A stretch of 64,000 nt of DNA from Pararhizobium sp. A13 (GCF_040126305.1 NZ_CP149510.1:3359001-3423000), one strand, 5' to 3'; positions 1 to 9,435 are shown, counted from the first letter of the stretch. Notes: generated by a model from the sequence alone, not told the origin. Numbers and translations are program-made.

Positions 1-1812
1 GCCGCCGGACTGCCGCGACCAGAGATCGGCGTAGAGCCCACTCTTGGCAATCAGCTCGGCGTGGCTGCCGGTCTCGACGATTTTGCCGGCTTCGAGGATG
101 ACCAGCCGGTCCATCTCCGTCAGCGTCGACAGGCGGTGGGCGATCGCGATCACCGTCTTGCCCGCCATGAGCGCGAAGAGGTTTTCCTGGATCGCGGCCT
201 CCACTTCCGAATCGAGCGCCGACGTCGCCTCGTCGAGGATCAGGATCGGCGCGTCCTTCAGGAAGACACGGGCGATCGCGATCCGCTGGCGCTGGCCGCC
301 GGAGAGCTTGACGCCCCGTTCGCCGACCTGTGCGTCCAGCCCCTTGCGGCCCTGGTTGTCCTCGAGCAGCTCGATGAAGTCCCAGGCATTGGCCCGCTTG
401 GCGGCGGCGATGATATCGGCATCGGTCGCTTCCGGGTGACCATAGGCGATGTTGTCGCGGATCGAGCGGTGCAGCAGCGAGGTATCCTGCGTCACCACGC
501 CGATCTGGCCGCGCAGGCTGTTCTGCGTCACCGCCGAAATATCCTGCCCGTCGATGCGGATCGTGCCCGATTCGAGATCGTAGAACCGCAAGAGCACGTT
601 CATCAGCGTCGTCTTGCCGGCGCCCGAGCGGCCGACAAGACCGATCTTTTCACCCGGTTTGATGGCCAGAGACAGGTTGTCGATGACGCCCTTGCTCTTG
701 CCGTAGTGGAACCGGATGTTCTCGAACGCGATTGCCCCATGCAGCGCCTTGAGTACCGGCGCTTCCGGTTTATCGACAATGTCGTGCGCCTTCGTCATCA
801 TGCTCATGCCGTCATAGACGGTGCCGATGTTTTCAAAGAGCGCCGAGACTTCCCACATCACCCACTGCGACATGCCGTTGATGCGCATGGCGAGCGCCAC
901 GGCAATCGCGATCGAGCCGACCGACATGCCGCTGGTCATCCAGAAATAGATGCCGAGTGCAGAGATCGAAAACAGCGCGATGCAGTTGTTCGTGTAGACG
1001 AGCACGTGGAACAGCGTCACCTTGCGCATCTGCCGGTGCACGGTCTGCAGAAACTGATCCATGCTTTCCTTGGCATAGATCTCCTCGCGGCCGGCATGCG
1101 AAAACAGCTTCACGGTGGCGATGTTCGTATAGCTGTCGACGACGCGGCCCGTCATCATCGAACGGGCATCGGCCTGATCCTTGGAGATCTTGCGCAGGCG
1201 CGGCACGAAATATGTGACGATGCAGACGTAGACGATGATCCAGATGACCAGCGGTGCCAGCAGTCGCCAGTCGGCCGCGGCAACGACCACCAGCATCGAG
1301 ACGAAGTAGCTGACGACATAGACGAAGACGTCGAGGATCTTCATCACCGTTTCGCGCACGGCAAGCGAGGTCTGCATCACCTTGGTGGCGACACGGCCGG
1401 CAAACTCGTTGGCGAAAAACGTCATGCTCTGGCGAAGCAGGTAACGGTGCATCTGCCAGCGCGCGATCATCGGATAGTTGCCGAGCAATATCTGGTGCAT
1501 GATCAGTGAATCGAAGGCGACGATGGACGGCAGACCGATCAGGATGAGCGCGCCCATCCAGAACAGCTTCGTACCCTCAGTCTCGATGAACGTGTCCTGC
1601 TTGGCGGAAGAGAGCCAATCGACGACATTGCCGAGGAACTGGAACAGCGCCACTTCGCCGATGGCGATCAGCATCGTGCAGATCGACATGGTCAACAGCC
1701 AGGGCGCCGCCGGCTTGGTATAGTGCCAGCAGAAGGCAAACAGTCCCTGCGGTGGAACCTTGGGCTCCTCGACAGGATAGGGATTGAGGCGGGATTCAAA
1801 CCAGCCGAACAT
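1..1812 (-). CDS. ABC exporter, fused permease-ATPase (3' end cut by window edge)
   Basis: Translating the minus strand from the ATG at 1812 gives 604 codons open to the window edge, so only the last few C-terminal residues are missing. The N-terminal half has about six hydrophobic segments (ABC transmembrane type 1 fold, MsbA/half-transporter architecture). The C-terminal half is a complete nucleotide-binding domain: Walker A GRSGAGKTT, signature LSGGQRQRIAIAR, Walker B ILILDEATSAL and an H-loop AHRLS. It acts as a homodimer or heterodimer in the inner membrane, exporting a lipid or drug-like substrate; the substrate cannot be told from sequence. A good Shine-Dalgarno (AAGGAG) precedes the ATG. 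The large antisense reading frame over this gene is a shadow. Confidence 0.93.
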   Translation of the reverse strand, partial: MFGWFESRLNPYPVEEPKVPPQGLFAFCWHYTKPAAPWLLTMSICTMLIAIGEVALFQFLGNVVDWLSSAKQDTFIETEGTKLFWMGALILIGLPSIVAFDSLIMHQILLGNYPMIARWQMHRYLLRQSMTFFANEFAGRVATKVMQTSLAVRETVMKILDVFVYVVSYFVSMLVVVAAADWRLLAPLVIWIIVYVCIVTYFVPRLRKISKDQADARSMMTGRVVDSYTNIATVKLFSHAGREEIYAKESMDQFLQTVHRQMRKVTLFHVLVYTNNCIALFSISALGIYFWMTSGMSVGSIAIAVALAMRINGMSQWVMWEVSALFENIGTVYDGMSMMTKAHDIVDKPEAPVLKALHGAIAFENIRFHYGKSKGVIDNLSLAIKPGEKIGLVGRSGAGKTTLMNVLLRFYDLESGTIRIDGQDISAVTQNSLRGQIGVVTQDTSLLHRSIRDNIAYGHPEATDADIIAAAKRANAWDFIELLEDNQGRKGLDAQVGERGVKLSGGQRQRIAIARVFLKDAPILILDEATSALDSEVEAAIQENLFALMAGKTVIAIAHRLSTLTEMDRLVILEAGKIVETGSHAELIAKSGLYADLWSRQSGG

Positions 1813-2206
1813 TATCAAGCTCCTTCAGGAATCCAGTGAAGGAAGGCGGGAGACCCGCATTCATCGATCAGAAATTCTAAAACCGGAGAAACAGCGCAAT
1901 CTTGCACACGAGACGTGTTCGTCCGGAAAGCGGACGGTCGCGCGCAGTCATGCCGTATAAGGAAAAGCGCGAAACCGGTCAGTCCATCGGGACTGAAGGC
2001 ACAGCCTGGAGGCTGGTGATCATTCGGTAATCCATGCATGCCTCCGTCGGTTCGCGTTGAAGATGTGGCAGACTTAAATTGTTTTGCGTCGATATGCCAG
2101 ATTGTCGCAGCCACTTTTTTCATCATTTCCATCTCTGCCGGGATTCTGTTGCCATTACGGCACAGATTGATTACGGGCTGTGATGAACCCCATAAGCCTT
2201 GGTGAT
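1813..2206. other. 394-bp divergent intergenic region
   Basis: Lies between the divergently transcribed ABC exporter and trmL and must hold both promoters. A 133-codon minus-strand frame (1815-2216) fills it, but its composition is not protein-like, it has no ribosome-binding site and it overlaps the trmL start, so it is not annotated. No terminator, RNA gene or clear regulator site was recognised. Confidence 0.5.
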
Positions 2207-2671
2207 ATGTCCGCACATCCGCTCCGCATCGCCCTCTACCAGCCGGACATTCCCGGCAATACCGGCACGATCCTGCGCCTTGCCGCCTGTCTCGGCCTCC
2301 CGGTCGATATCATCGAGCCGGCCGGCTTCGACCTGTCGGACAAGAACCTGAAGCGCGCCGGCATGGATTATATCGCCTCGGTCATCTTGACGCGGCACGT
2401 CAACTGGGACCGCTTCGAGGAAACGCGGCTGACGGAGGGGCGGCGGCTGGTGCTTGCCTCCACCAAGGCCGCCGAACCCTATACGCGCTTCCGCTTCCTG
2501 CCCGGCGATACCCTGCTCTTCGGCCGTGAAAGCGCCGGCGTTCCCAACCACGTCCATGACAAGGCCGACGGCCGGATCATCATACCGATGGTCGAAGGCC
2601 AGCGGTCGCTGAATGTCGCCATGTCGGTGGCGATGATTGCCGGCGAGGCGATCCGGCAGGTCTCCGCCTGA
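2207..2671 (+). CDS. trmL: tRNA (cytidine(34)-2'-O)-methyltransferase, TrmL/SPOUT family
   Basis: 154 aa, the usual size for TrmL, which uses S-adenosylmethionine to 2'-O-methylate the wobble nucleotide of leucine tRNAs. The N-terminus has the family motif RIALYQPDIPGNTGTILRL, and the C-terminal trefoil-knot signature is seen in LLFGRESAGVP and in IIIPMVEGQRSLNVAMSVA. The start at 2207 gives MSAHPLRIAL, which matches the short N-terminus of the family; earlier in-frame starts at 2180 (GTG) and 2183 (ATG) add eight or nine unlikely residues. Cytoplasmic, monocistronic or read with nothing obvious downstream, since the next gene faces it. Confidence 0.93.
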   Translation: MSAHPLRIALYQPDIPGNTGTILRLAACLGLPVDIIEPAGFDLSDKNLKRAGMDYIASVILTRHVNWDRFEETRLTEGRRLVLASTKAAEPYTRFRFLPGDTLLFGRESAGVPNHVHDKADGRIIIPMVEGQRSLNVAMSVAMIAGEAIRQVSA

Positions 2672-2687
2672 TTGCCGCCAACGGCTG

Positions 2688-3257
2688 TCACGCAGCGACC
2701 CCTCCATAGGCGTTTTCGGCCCGGGCCGCCTTCAGCGCCCTCGCCCACCATTTCAGTCGCCGCAGCATCACCAGCAGGCTGGCCTTGGCTTCAGCCGCCT
2801 TGAACGGATTGCCGGCGGCATCGAACTGCGCCCAGACATTGGAGAAGGTGACGGTGTCACGGATGGTGACAGTGTGCAATTCGGCAAAGACCTGCCGCAG
2901 TTGTTCAACGGCGCGCAATCCTCCAGACACGCCGCCATAGGAGATGAAGCCGACGGGCTTTGCGTGCCAGGGCTCGTAGCACGAATCGATCAGTTCCTTC
3001 AGCGCCGCCGGATAGCCGTGATTGTATTCCGGCGTCACGACGACAAACGCATCCGCCTCGGCGATCTTCTCTTCCAGCATCGCGACGTTGATGGCCGCCT
3101 CGTCGGCCGGCCGCTTGAGCTGCAGCGGATCAATCAGGATCACCCGAAGGCCGCTTTCGGCCCAGAGTTCAGTCAAGACCCAGTTGACGACCGTGTCGCA
3201 AAAGCGACCCTGTCGCGCGCTGCCATAGACGACGGCGATGTTCATTTTCTCATTCAT
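2688..3257 (-). CDS. NAD(P)H-dependent FMN reductase, probable SoxR target
   Basis: About 189 aa flavodoxin-like fold. The FMN-phosphate loop is visible as VVYGSARQGR and the second flavin motif as VVTPEYNHGYPAALKELID, both hallmarks of the NADPH-dependent FMN reductase / azoreductase family. The frame is open further upstream to an ATG at 3293, but that codon lies against the predicted -10 element, so the ATG at 3257 (or 3245, MNIAVVYGS) is the real start. It is divergent from soxR and its promoter contains the SoxR operator at 3305-3322, which implies induction by redox-cycling compounds. A flavin reductase is a known SoxR target in Agrobacterium; the role here is inferred from that. Confidence 0.88.
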   Translation of the reverse strand: MNEKMNIAVVYGSARQGRFCDTVVNWVLTELWAESGLRVILIDPLQLKRPADEAAINVAMLEEKIAEADAFVVVTPEYNHGYPAALKELIDSCYEPWHAKPVGFISYGGVSGGLRAVEQLRQVFAELHTVTIRDTVTFSNVWAQFDAAGNPFKAAEAKASLLVMLRRLKWWARALKAARAENAYGGVAA

Positions 3258-3295
3258 GTCTGCGAATGCTCCGTTGCTGAACCGTTGGAGCATCT

Positions 3296-3326
3296 GGTAT
3301 AAAACCTCAACTAAAGTTTAGGTCAA
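3296..3326 (-). promoter_or_regulatory. SoxR-dependent promoter with 19-bp spacer
   Basis: On the minus strand a -35 TTGACC (3326-3321) and a -10 TATACC (3301-3296) are separated by exactly 19 bp, the abnormally long spacer characteristic of MerR/SoxR-activated promoters. The spacer is filled by an imperfect dyad CCTCAACTAAAGTTTAGG (3305-3322 on the plus strand), very close to the known SoxR box CCTCAAGTTAACTTGAGG. On the plus strand TTGCTG (3274) - 18 bp - TATAAA (3298) could be the soxR promoter, which would place the operator over its transcription start and allow autorepression. Confidence 0.85.
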
Positions 3327-3334
3327 TACTTCCT

Positions 3335-3844
3335 ATGGAAAAAAGCAAAACCGATCTGCCGCGCCGGGAACTGAGTGTCGGCGAGGTCGCAGCCCGCAGC
3401 GGCGTCGCAGTCTCGACGCTGCATTTCTACGAAACCAAGGGCCTGATCAGAAGCATGCGCAGCCGCGGCAACCAGCGCCGTTACCCCCGCAGCGTGCTGC
3501 GCCGCATCGCCGTCATCAAGATCGCCCAGCGCACCGGCATCCCGCTCGCCGATATCCAGAAGGCGCTCTCCGCGCTGCCGGACGACCGCCAACTGTTGGC
3601 CAGCGACTGGGAGCAATTGTCGGAAAACTGGAAGGCGGATCTCAATGAGCGCATCACCAAGCTCACCGCTTTGCGCGACCAGTTAACTTCCTGCATCGGC
3701 TGCGGCTGCCTCTCCATGCGCGACTGTCCGCTGCGCAATCCTCACGATGCGCTGTCGGAAAAAGGCACCGGCGCCTATCTGATCGAACATGCCGGCGAAG
3801 AAGGCGACGGCGTCGTTCAGACCGGCAGGCCGGATGCCTCCTGA
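3335..3844 (+). CDS. soxR: Redox-sensitive transcriptional activator SoxR (MerR family)
   Basis: 169 aa. Residues about 14-80 form the MerR winged helix-turn-helix ([26 protein letters not shown]), followed by a dimerisation helix and the [2Fe-2S] cluster ligands in [12 protein letters not shown], which is the exact SoxR spacing C-x2-C-x-C-x5-C. Oxidation of this cluster switches on the target promoter. The gene is divergent from the FMN reductase and shares its operator. The 3' end overlaps the 3' end of the convergent MFS gene by 28 nt. No soxS-type gene is present, as expected outside enterics, where SoxR controls its targets directly. Confidence 0.95.
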   Translation: MEKSKTDLPRRELSVGEVAARSGVAVSTLHFYETKGLIRSMRSRGNQRRYPRSVLRRIAVIKIAQRTGIPLADIQKALSALPDDRQLLASDWEQLSENWKADLNERITKLTALRDQLTSCIGCGCLSMRDCPLRNPHDALSEKGTGAYLIEHAGEEGDGVVQTGRPDAS

Positions 3845-5025
3845 GATTTTGCCAGACGCTGCAATGCGAGCATGCTTAGAAGCGTGCCGAGCGAACTGAC
3901 GAAAGCAACAGCGAGCGCTGCGCGGTTTCCATAGGTGCTCAGAACATAGGTGAAGAACGGTGGCGCCGCAGCGAAGGCGAGATTGAGGGGCAACCCCAGC
4001 CGCGCTGCGACGCCCGCATAGTCGGCGGGCGTGAAGAACACCAAGGGCAGCGTTGCCCGGCTGACCGACATCGCGCCGCTCGAAAGCCCGTAAAGCAGCA
4101 GGAAAAGCAGGATCGACCATTCCGTCCCGCGGCCGATCACCAGAATGATCAGACACAGCGGCATGATGAGCGCGGCAACCAGCCCGGTCGCCAGCCCGTT
4201 CCATCGGTTGCCGCCCAGGAAATCGAACAGTCGCGCCGACATCTGGACGACGCCAATCGCCGAGCCGAAGCCGACGGCCAGATAGTCGGCAACATCGAAG
4301 CTCCGGAACAGATCAATGACGACGAGCTGGAAACCCCAGGTGATGAAACCGTTAAGCGCGATCGCCGCCGTGATCAGGGCAACGATGCGGCGATGATCTC
4401 CATGCGGCGTGGCGCCGGCAGAACCCGACTTTTCGCCTGCAGACTCCACAATGGTCGTCTTCGGCAGCGCAAAGAGATGCAGCGGCAGACAGACGAGCAG
4501 CAGCAGGCAGCCATATATCAGCGAAACGCCACGCCAGCCGAATTGGGCTTCCAGAATATCCGTCGCCGGCCAGGACAGGCTGGGCGCCAGCGCCATGAAC
4601 AGCATCTGCGCGCCGATCGCCTGCCGGGCGCCCTCGCCTGCGAGTTCCGCCAGAAAGACATGCGCGGATGTCGTCAGGCATGCGGCACCGGCCATGCCGA
4701 AGATGGCCCAGGCGATGAAATAGCCGATAGGTCCGCCCGAGACGGACAGAATCCAGAGCCCCGGAGCGGCGAGAAGCGAGCCTGCGGCCAGCACCAGCCG
4801 AGCGCCGTACCGCTGGTAGAAACCCGCGATCGATGGAGAGCAGACCGCCATCACCACAAGCATCAGGGTCGGCCCAAGAAAGATCGTTGCGCGGTTAAGG
4901 CCAAGGTCCGCCGCCATGACCTCGCCAGTCACGGAAATCGCCATGAACAGCGCGCCCCAGCCGATGATCTGGGTGATTGAAAGAATAAGGACGGAGCGCG
5001 AAACGGGAGAGCGCAGAAAAGGCAT
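3817..5025 (-). CDS. MFS transporter
   Basis: About 402 aa with twelve hydrophobic segments in two groups of six separated by a polar loop near residue 200, the major facilitator layout. Best start is the ATG at 5025 ([19 protein letters not shown]); a TTG-initiated extension to 5067 is less likely. Inner-membrane protein; the N-terminal segment [12 protein letters not shown] resembles the UhpC/oxalate-formate antiporter-like branch, but the substrate is not recognisable. It converges on soxR with a 28-nt 3' overlap and is not part of its transcript. Confidence 0.85.
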   Translation of the reverse strand: MPFLRSPVSRSVLILSITQIIGWGALFMAISVTGEVMAADLGLNRATIFLGPTLMLVVMAVCSPSIAGFYQRYGARLVLAAGSLLAAPGLWILSVSGGPIGYFIAWAIFGMAGAACLTTSAHVFLAELAGEGARQAIGAQMLFMALAPSLSWPATDILEAQFGWRGVSLIYGCLLLLVCLPLHLFALPKTTIVESAGEKSGSAGATPHGDHRRIVALITAAIALNGFITWGFQLVVIDLFRSFDVADYLAVGFGSAIGVVQMSARLFDFLGGNRWNGLATGLVAALIMPLCLIILVIGRGTEWSILLFLLLYGLSSGAMSVSRATLPLVFFTPADYAGVAARLGLPLNLAFAAAPPFFTYVLSTYGNRAALAVAFVSSLGTLLSMLALQRLAKSQEASGLPV

Positions 5026-5112
5026 AACGAGCAACTTTGGAGGCCCGAATCGGGCAGAAGGGATCAATAGCGATTATGCCGTTTGGAGATCGAGAAACCA
5101 GCAGCTTTGCAA

Positions 5113-5373
5113 TCAATCCGCGCTTGGCAATCGCCGCATGGTGAACTCGATTTCATCGCCTTCGAGCTGCCGCCAGCTCTCAACCTCGGTCCAGTAGGCA
5201 GCCTTCGGCCAGGTGTCGAACCATTCCTGCGCCTTTTGCCGTGCATGGACGCGGTCGAGCCGGAAAGTCTCGCGCACGAACAGACCGTCGCTTCGCTGCG
5301 GCCTGCCGCTGCGATGCCGGGCAATCTGTCGCCGCAAACCTTCAAGCGGCGGTCCTGCAGGAATCTTCGCCAT
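5113..5373 (-). CDS. Small conserved rhizobial protein, function unknown
   Basis: 86 aa, starting at the ATG at 5373 behind a good Shine-Dalgarno (AAGGTGAG). The sequence MAKIPAGPPLEGLRRQIARH ... WPKAAYWTEVESW is basic and polar with no signal peptide or membrane segment, so a cytoplasmic protein. I recall similar short proteins as conserved hypotheticals in Rhizobiaceae. The reading frame extends upstream to 5691, antisense to the start of hemF, but the ribosome-binding site supports the short form. It is divergent from hemF, about 210 bp away. Confidence 0.72.
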   Translation of the reverse strand: MAKIPAGPPLEGLRRQIARHRSGRPQRSDGLFVRETFRLDRVHARQKAQEWFDTWPKAAYWTEVESWRQLEGDEIEFTMRRLPSAD

Positions 5374-5585
5374 GAAGCTCACCTTTCGCCAGTCGAGCCT
5401 TCCAAGACAAAGATAGGGAGATATTCCTGCTTTTGCGAGTCCGAACTTCACCGCCCCATGCTGCGGCAGACTGCCCCTCAGGCTCTGCACGCCGTTGCCA
5501 AGCACGGCAGAAATATGATCTTTCAGAATCGGTACAAATCGGCGGGTATCGCAGCTCCCATCCCCCGCCAGACAGGATGATTTCC

Positions 5586-6497
5586 ATGGAACGACCGGAA
5601 CTGCCGCAGGGATTACCCGCGGATATCGAGGACAAGAAGGTAAAGGCGAGAGCCTGGTTCGAAAGCCTGCGCGATACGATCTGCGCCGCATTCGAAACCG
5701 TCGAGGATGAACTCACCGGTCCCTTGTCCGATCGCGAACCCGGCCGCTTCGTCGGCAAGGATTGGCTCAGGGACGACGGCGCTGGCGGTGGCGGCCGGAT
5801 GTCGATGATGGAAGGCCGCGTCTTCGAAAAGGTCGGCGTTCATACCTCGACCGTCCACGGCGAATTCTCGCCGGAATTCCGCGGCCAGATACCGGGTGCA
5901 AACGAAGATCCGCGGTTCTGGGCGTCCGGCATCTCGCTGATTGCCCATCCCGTCAATCCGAATGTCCCCGCCGTCCACATGAATACCCGCATGGTCGTCA
6001 CCACCAGCCACTGGTTCGGCGGCGGTGCGGACCTGACGCCGGTGCTCGAGCGGCGCCGGACGCAGTCGGATCCGGACGCGATGCTGTTTCACAAGGGCAT
6101 GGAAATCGCCTGCAAACGCCATCCGGTTGCGGATTATCCGCGCTTCAAGGCGTGGTGCGACGACTATTTCTTCCTGAAACACCGCAACGAACCGCGTGGC
6201 ACAGGTGGCATCTTCTACGACTGGCTTCATTCGGATGGCGAGAAAGGCGGCTGGGACGCCGACTTCGCCTTCACCCAGGACGTCGGCAGGGCCTTCAGCC
6301 TGATCTACCCGAAGATCGTGCGGGCGAACTTCAACAAGCCCTGGACCGAGGAGGATCGCGACGAGCAGCTGGTGCGCCGCGGCCGCTACGTCGAATTCAA
6401 CCTGCTCTACGACCGGGGGACGATCTTCGGCCTGAAGACGGGAGGCAATGTCGAGTCGATCCTATCCTCGCTGCCGCCGGTGGTGCGCTGGCCGTGA
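5586..6497 (+). CDS. hemF: Oxygen-dependent coproporphyrinogen III oxidase
   Basis: About 303 aa. Aerobic decarboxylation of coproporphyrinogen III to protoporphyrinogen IX in haem synthesis; cytoplasmic homodimer, no metal cofactor required. Conserved family blocks are visible: [50 protein letters not shown] and [16 protein letters not shown]. Start at 5586 (MERPELPQG) has AGGA eight bases upstream; the ATG at 5577 is an alternative. A perfect-stem terminator follows 12 bp after the stop. Confidence 0.95.
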   Translation: MERPELPQGLPADIEDKKVKARAWFESLRDTICAAFETVEDELTGPLSDREPGRFVGKDWLRDDGAGGGGRMSMMEGRVFEKVGVHTSTVHGEFSPEFRGQIPGANEDPRFWASGISLIAHPVNPNVPAVHMNTRMVVTTSHWFGGGADLTPVLERRRTQSDPDAMLFHKGMEIACKRHPVADYPRFKAWCDDYFFLKHRNEPRGTGGIFYDWLHSDGEKGGWDADFAFTQDVGRAFSLIYPKIVRANFNKPWTEEDRDEQLVRRGRYVEFNLLYDRGTIFGLKTGGNVESILSSLPPVVRWP

Positions 6498-6508
6498 CAC
6501 ATTCCAAA

Positions 6509-6543
6509 CGAAAAACCCGGCCGCGCAACGGCCGGGTTTTTCG
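6509..6543. terminator. Bidirectional rho-independent terminator
   Basis: Perfect 15-bp inverted repeat (CGAAAAACCCGGCCG / CGGCCGGGTTTTTCG) with a 5-nt loop, with T-runs in both directions. It ends hemF on the plus strand and the His-rich gene on the minus strand. Confidence 0.93.
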
Positions 6544-6563
6544 TTGAGAGGAACGCCCGGGAA

Positions 6564-6818
6564 TTAGTCGCAGATCGTGATCTTCCTGATGCGCAGGTTG
6601 CCCCAGCGGTCCCAACGCTTCACCTTCTTGATGTAGCAGGACGGCTCGTAGTAACCGCCGTAATAGCCGCCGTCATAGAAGCCGATGGAGAAACCGCCAT
6701 GATAGTGGCCGTGATGGCGATGGTGCCCGTGGTGGCCATGGTGGCCGGCGTAGGACGGCGCTGCGAACGAGATGGCGGCGACGGCAGCGACAGTCGCGGA
6801 AATGATGAACTTGCGCAT
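6564..6818 (-). CDS. Secreted His/Gly/Tyr-rich small protein
   Basis: 84 aa. Residues 1-24 are a classical signal peptide (MRKFIISATVAAVAAISFA, cleavage near SYAG). The mature part starts with a His-rich stretch GHHGHHGHHRHHGHYHGG, then a Tyr/Gly-rich segment and a C-terminal CYIKKVKRWDRWGN ... ITICD with two Cys. Start chosen at 6818 behind AGGAGAACAGC. The His cluster suggests periplasmic divalent-metal binding, but this is only an inference from composition; the family is otherwise uncharacterised. Confidence 0.85.
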   Translation of the reverse strand: MRKFIISATVAAVAAISFAAPSYAGHHGHHGHHRHHGHYHGGFSIGFYDGGYYGGYYEPSCYIKKVKRWDRWGNLRIRKITICD

Positions 6819-6966
6819 GCTGTTCTCCTCTGTTGGTTCCTGATGAGTTCGTCCCATCCAGTGACCCAACATTCTCATGAGGCACTTGTTTGCGCTGTTT
6901 CGAATGGAACAGGACCGAACAAAAACCCCGCCCGCGCGTTGTTATGCCAGAGAACCGGTTGGGAGC

Positions 6967-7239
6967 ATGGCAGCCATGATCTTCAAGGAGCGCACATTTT
7001 ACGGCAGGACACCGGAAGAGTTTTTTCCGCAGGATCAGGCGGACCTGGAGACACACGTCGCCAATTGCCTGGCCACGGTGGACGGGCTCGACGCCTCGGA
7101 TGTCTCCGTGATCTCCAAGGGTAGCACGATCCTGTTGACCGGCACCGTTTCGACGATCGAGGAGGTGGAGAGGGCTGAAGAAGCCGCAAGGACAGTCGAG
7201 GGTGTCGCCGAAATCGTCAACAGAATTGCGGTCGCCTGA
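6967..7239 (+). CDS. BON-domain protein
   Basis: About 90 aa from the ATG at 6967 (6976 is an equally possible start). The C-terminal 65 residues form a single BON domain (LETHVANCLATVDGLDASDVSV ... GSTILLTGTVST ... GVAEIVNRI). BON domains usually bind phospholipid or periplasmic partners, but no convincing signal peptide is visible here, so a cytoplasmic location is as likely. Divergent from the His-rich gene and ending directly against the stop of the convergent lipoprotein gene at 7240. Confidence 0.8.
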   Translation: MAAMIFKERTFYGRTPEEFFPQDQADLETHVANCLATVDGLDASDVSVISKGSTILLTGTVSTIEEVERAEEAARTVEGVAEIVNRIAVA

Positions 7240-7854
7240 TCAGATCGTCGTCAGCGTCCAGGCAACGATATCGGCAGCCACCTGTGCAAAGGCCCCATCG
7301 AGCGCGGCGACAAAGGCGGGGTTTCCACTGCCGGTCACGGGCAACGTTGCTTTAAAGGCTTTCTGCGCGATAACCGTGCCGTTGCGATCATTGAGAATCT
7401 TGGCAAAAATCTCAACGACCGCCGTGTCGGCGCCATCCGTCGATATTTCAAACGCGCGGATGTTCGTGATCACCTGATAATCGATCGCGAGCCCCTCGCC
7501 CGGCTTGCCGACGCCAGCGACCTTGCCGGTGTTTTCGAACGTTTGCACCAGTTTCGCCTGCACCATCTTCGGCAGGCGGTCACTCCATTGGGATTTTGCC
7601 AGATACTGGATCTCGGAGCCGGACAGCCGGATCACGACCTGATCGCTGTCGAGCGCCTTCAGCGCGGTCGGATCGGGAACGAGGATCTGCTTGGCGGTGG
7701 ACGGTGGTCCCTCGATGACTGGCGCAGTGGAAAGACTATAGGTGTTGTTGGAGGCCTTGCTCGCGCAGGCCGACACTGTGGCCGCCAGGGAAAGAAGAAT
7801 GCAGGCCCGGAGCAATCCGGCCTTTCGACCACAAGAAACACCGGGAAAATTCAT
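7240..7854 (-). CDS. ABC-type transport auxiliary lipoprotein (Mla/Pqi-type)
   Basis: About 204 aa. An N-terminal hydrophobic segment ends in a lipobox (AATVSAC), giving lipidation at the Cys and anchoring in the outer or inner membrane. The mature domain (YSLSTAP ... IRLSGSEIQYLAKSQWSDRLPKMVQAKLVQTFENTG) is the ABC-type transport auxiliary lipoprotein (PqiC/LptE-like beta-sandwich) family, which accompanies MCE-protein transporters. It is the last of four same-strand genes; the 210-bp gap to the MCE gene could carry its own promoter. Confidence 0.88.
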   Translation of the reverse strand: MNFPGVSCGRKAGLLRACILLSLAATVSACASKASNNTYSLSTAPVIEGPPSTAKQILVPDPTALKALDSDQVVIRLSGSEIQYLAKSQWSDRLPKMVQAKLVQTFENTGKVAGVGKPGEGLAIDYQVITNIRAFEISTDGADTAVVEIFAKILNDRNGTVIAQKAFKATLPVTGSGNPAFVAALDGAFAQVAADIVAWTLTTI

Positions 7855-8064
7855 TTCAAACACTATCCTTCGCCAATCAGCCGCAACTTAGAGGCTCATC
7901 CGGTCAAAACAAGCCAAAAAAGGCAAAGCCCACCATGCACATACGGCAGAATTCCCTCGAGGCTTGCAGCCGTGCCACGCAAATTTGCTGTTTGGGAAAG
8001 TCAATACGCGATTCGAAGCGGAAATCCGTAGAATTTCCGGCCGAGGAGGAGGCGAATCGACGGC

Positions 8065-9435
8065 TTAACGTCGCGCCCGGCCGTCATACTGCTTGACGGT
8101 TTCGCCGCCGAACAACAACCGTTGCGGGTCCCTGTCGAAAGTGGAAATCGTGCTGTCCAGCGTTTGAACCGCGCGCCGCGTCTCGCCGACCAACGCCTCG
8201 ACGTCCCGCAACCCGGAGCCGGAGAACCGTTTCAGATTGTCTGCAATCGGACCGATCTGCGCGTTCAGATTGTCGGCCATCTTGCGGAAGGAGGCAAGCG
8301 TCGCACGGGCATCGGCCGACAGGGAAGGCGCGTCGGCATCGCCGAGGAAGCCGTCGAGCTTGGCGAGAATGCCATCAACACGGCTCGATGCGGCATTCAG
8401 CTTGTTGGCCATCTGGGTAACGTCGGTGATCGTCTGGTCGATATCGTTCTGACGGCCCCTGATCCGGTCGGCGAGCTCGCTGATGGAAGCGGCCGTCTTG
8501 CGCGCATCGGCGCTTGCCGCCGACACATCGTTCACCACGCCGGTCACCTTCTGGCTGTCGACGGCCGCCATCAGTGTATCGACACGGCTAAGCGTCGCGG
8601 TCGCATTCTCGCCAAACCGCTGATAGGTCTCGGCTGTCTTCTTGAAGCTGGCTATGGTGTCGGCCACGCTGCCGGATGCCGCGCTCAGCTCATTGCTCAT
8701 CTTCTCGACATTGCTGACGATATGATCAACCTTTTTCGTATCGACGGATTTCACCAGAGCTTCAGCCGATGTCAGCGTCGAATCGAGCTTGTCCGCCGCT
8801 GCCGTGATCGAGGTCGACAGGGCGCTGACGCTCTTCAGGAACTCGTCGATGCCTTCGGAGTTGTCGGCCAGGGCTTTGGTGAAGCGGTCGGCATTGGCGA
8901 TCGTGCTGGTCAGCGGCCCGCGCACATCCTTGACGAACCCCTGGATGTCGCCGATCGCATCGTTCGCCCGATCCATGATCTTGTCGGCAGTCGCCAGAAG
9001 GCTCGTGACGCTGGACTGATCGGCCTGCATCTGCGCCGACTTGCCCTCCTCAAGCGCCTTCGTCAGGATGTTTTCCTCACCCTTGTTGCCGCCGCTGAGC
9101 TCGATATAGGCAGCACCGGTCAGGCCCTGGATTTCAAGCGTTGCGGTCGTCGATTTGAGAACGGGCGCGTCGGCGGAAACCTCGGTTACTGCAACGGAAT
9201 AGCGGGGATCGTTGGCGTTGATTGCAAGGCTGCGGACCGAACCAACGGGAATGCCGTTGAACCGCACCGGCGAGCCGACGCTCAATCCATTGGCCGAGCC
9301 CGGAATGCTGATCACCAGTTCCACCATCTGGCCGCTGCGGCCATATTGCGACATCCAGTAGACGAAGCCGAAGGCCGCGAAGATGACCATGACGGTGAAA
9401 AAACCGACGATGGCGTAGTTGGCTTTTGTTTCCAT
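8065..9435 (-). CDS. MCE-domain periplasmic lipid-binding protein (MlaD-like)
   Basis: 456 aa. One N-terminal membrane anchor (YAIVGFFTVMVIFAAFGFVYW, residues 7-28) is followed by a single MCE/MlaD domain (about 40-115, SIPGSANGLSVGSPVRFNGI, LTGAAYIELSG) and a long alpha-helical, coiled-coil-like C-terminal part rich in Ala/Ser/Asp (about 140-440). In this family MCE hexamers form the periplasmic channel that passes phospholipids between inner-membrane transporter and outer membrane. Genes for ATPase and permease lie immediately upstream. Confidence 0.93.
   Translation of the reverse strand: METKANYAIVGFFTVMVIFAAFGFVYWMSQYGRSGQMVELVISIPGSANGLSVGSPVRFNGIPVGSVRSLAINANDPRYSVAVTEVSADAPVLKSTTATLEIQGLTGAAYIELSGGNKGEENILTKALEEGKSAQMQADQSSVTSLLATADKIMDRANDAIGDIQGFVKDVRGPLTSTIANADRFTKALADNSEGIDEFLKSVSALSTSITAAADKLDSTLTSAEALVKSVDTKKVDHIVSNVEKMSNELSAASGSVADTIASFKKTAETYQRFGENATATLSRVDTLMAAVDSQKVTGVVNDVSAASADARKTAASISELADRIRGRQNDIDQTITDVTQMANKLNAASSRVDGILAKLDGFLGDADAPSLSADARATLASFRKMADNLNAQIGPIADNLKRFSGSGLRDVEALVGETRRAVQTLDSTISTFDRDPQRLLFGGETVKQYDGRARR

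Noticed and set aside
61..1509. 482-codon plus-strand frame over the ABC exporter
   Set aside because: Exact antisense of a gene with complete Walker and signature motifs; low-quality His/Arg/Asp-rich composition typical of shadows in high-GC DNA.
1815..2216. 133-codon minus-strand frame upstream of the ABC exporter
   Set aside because: No ribosome-binding site or recognisable fold and it overlaps the trmL start.
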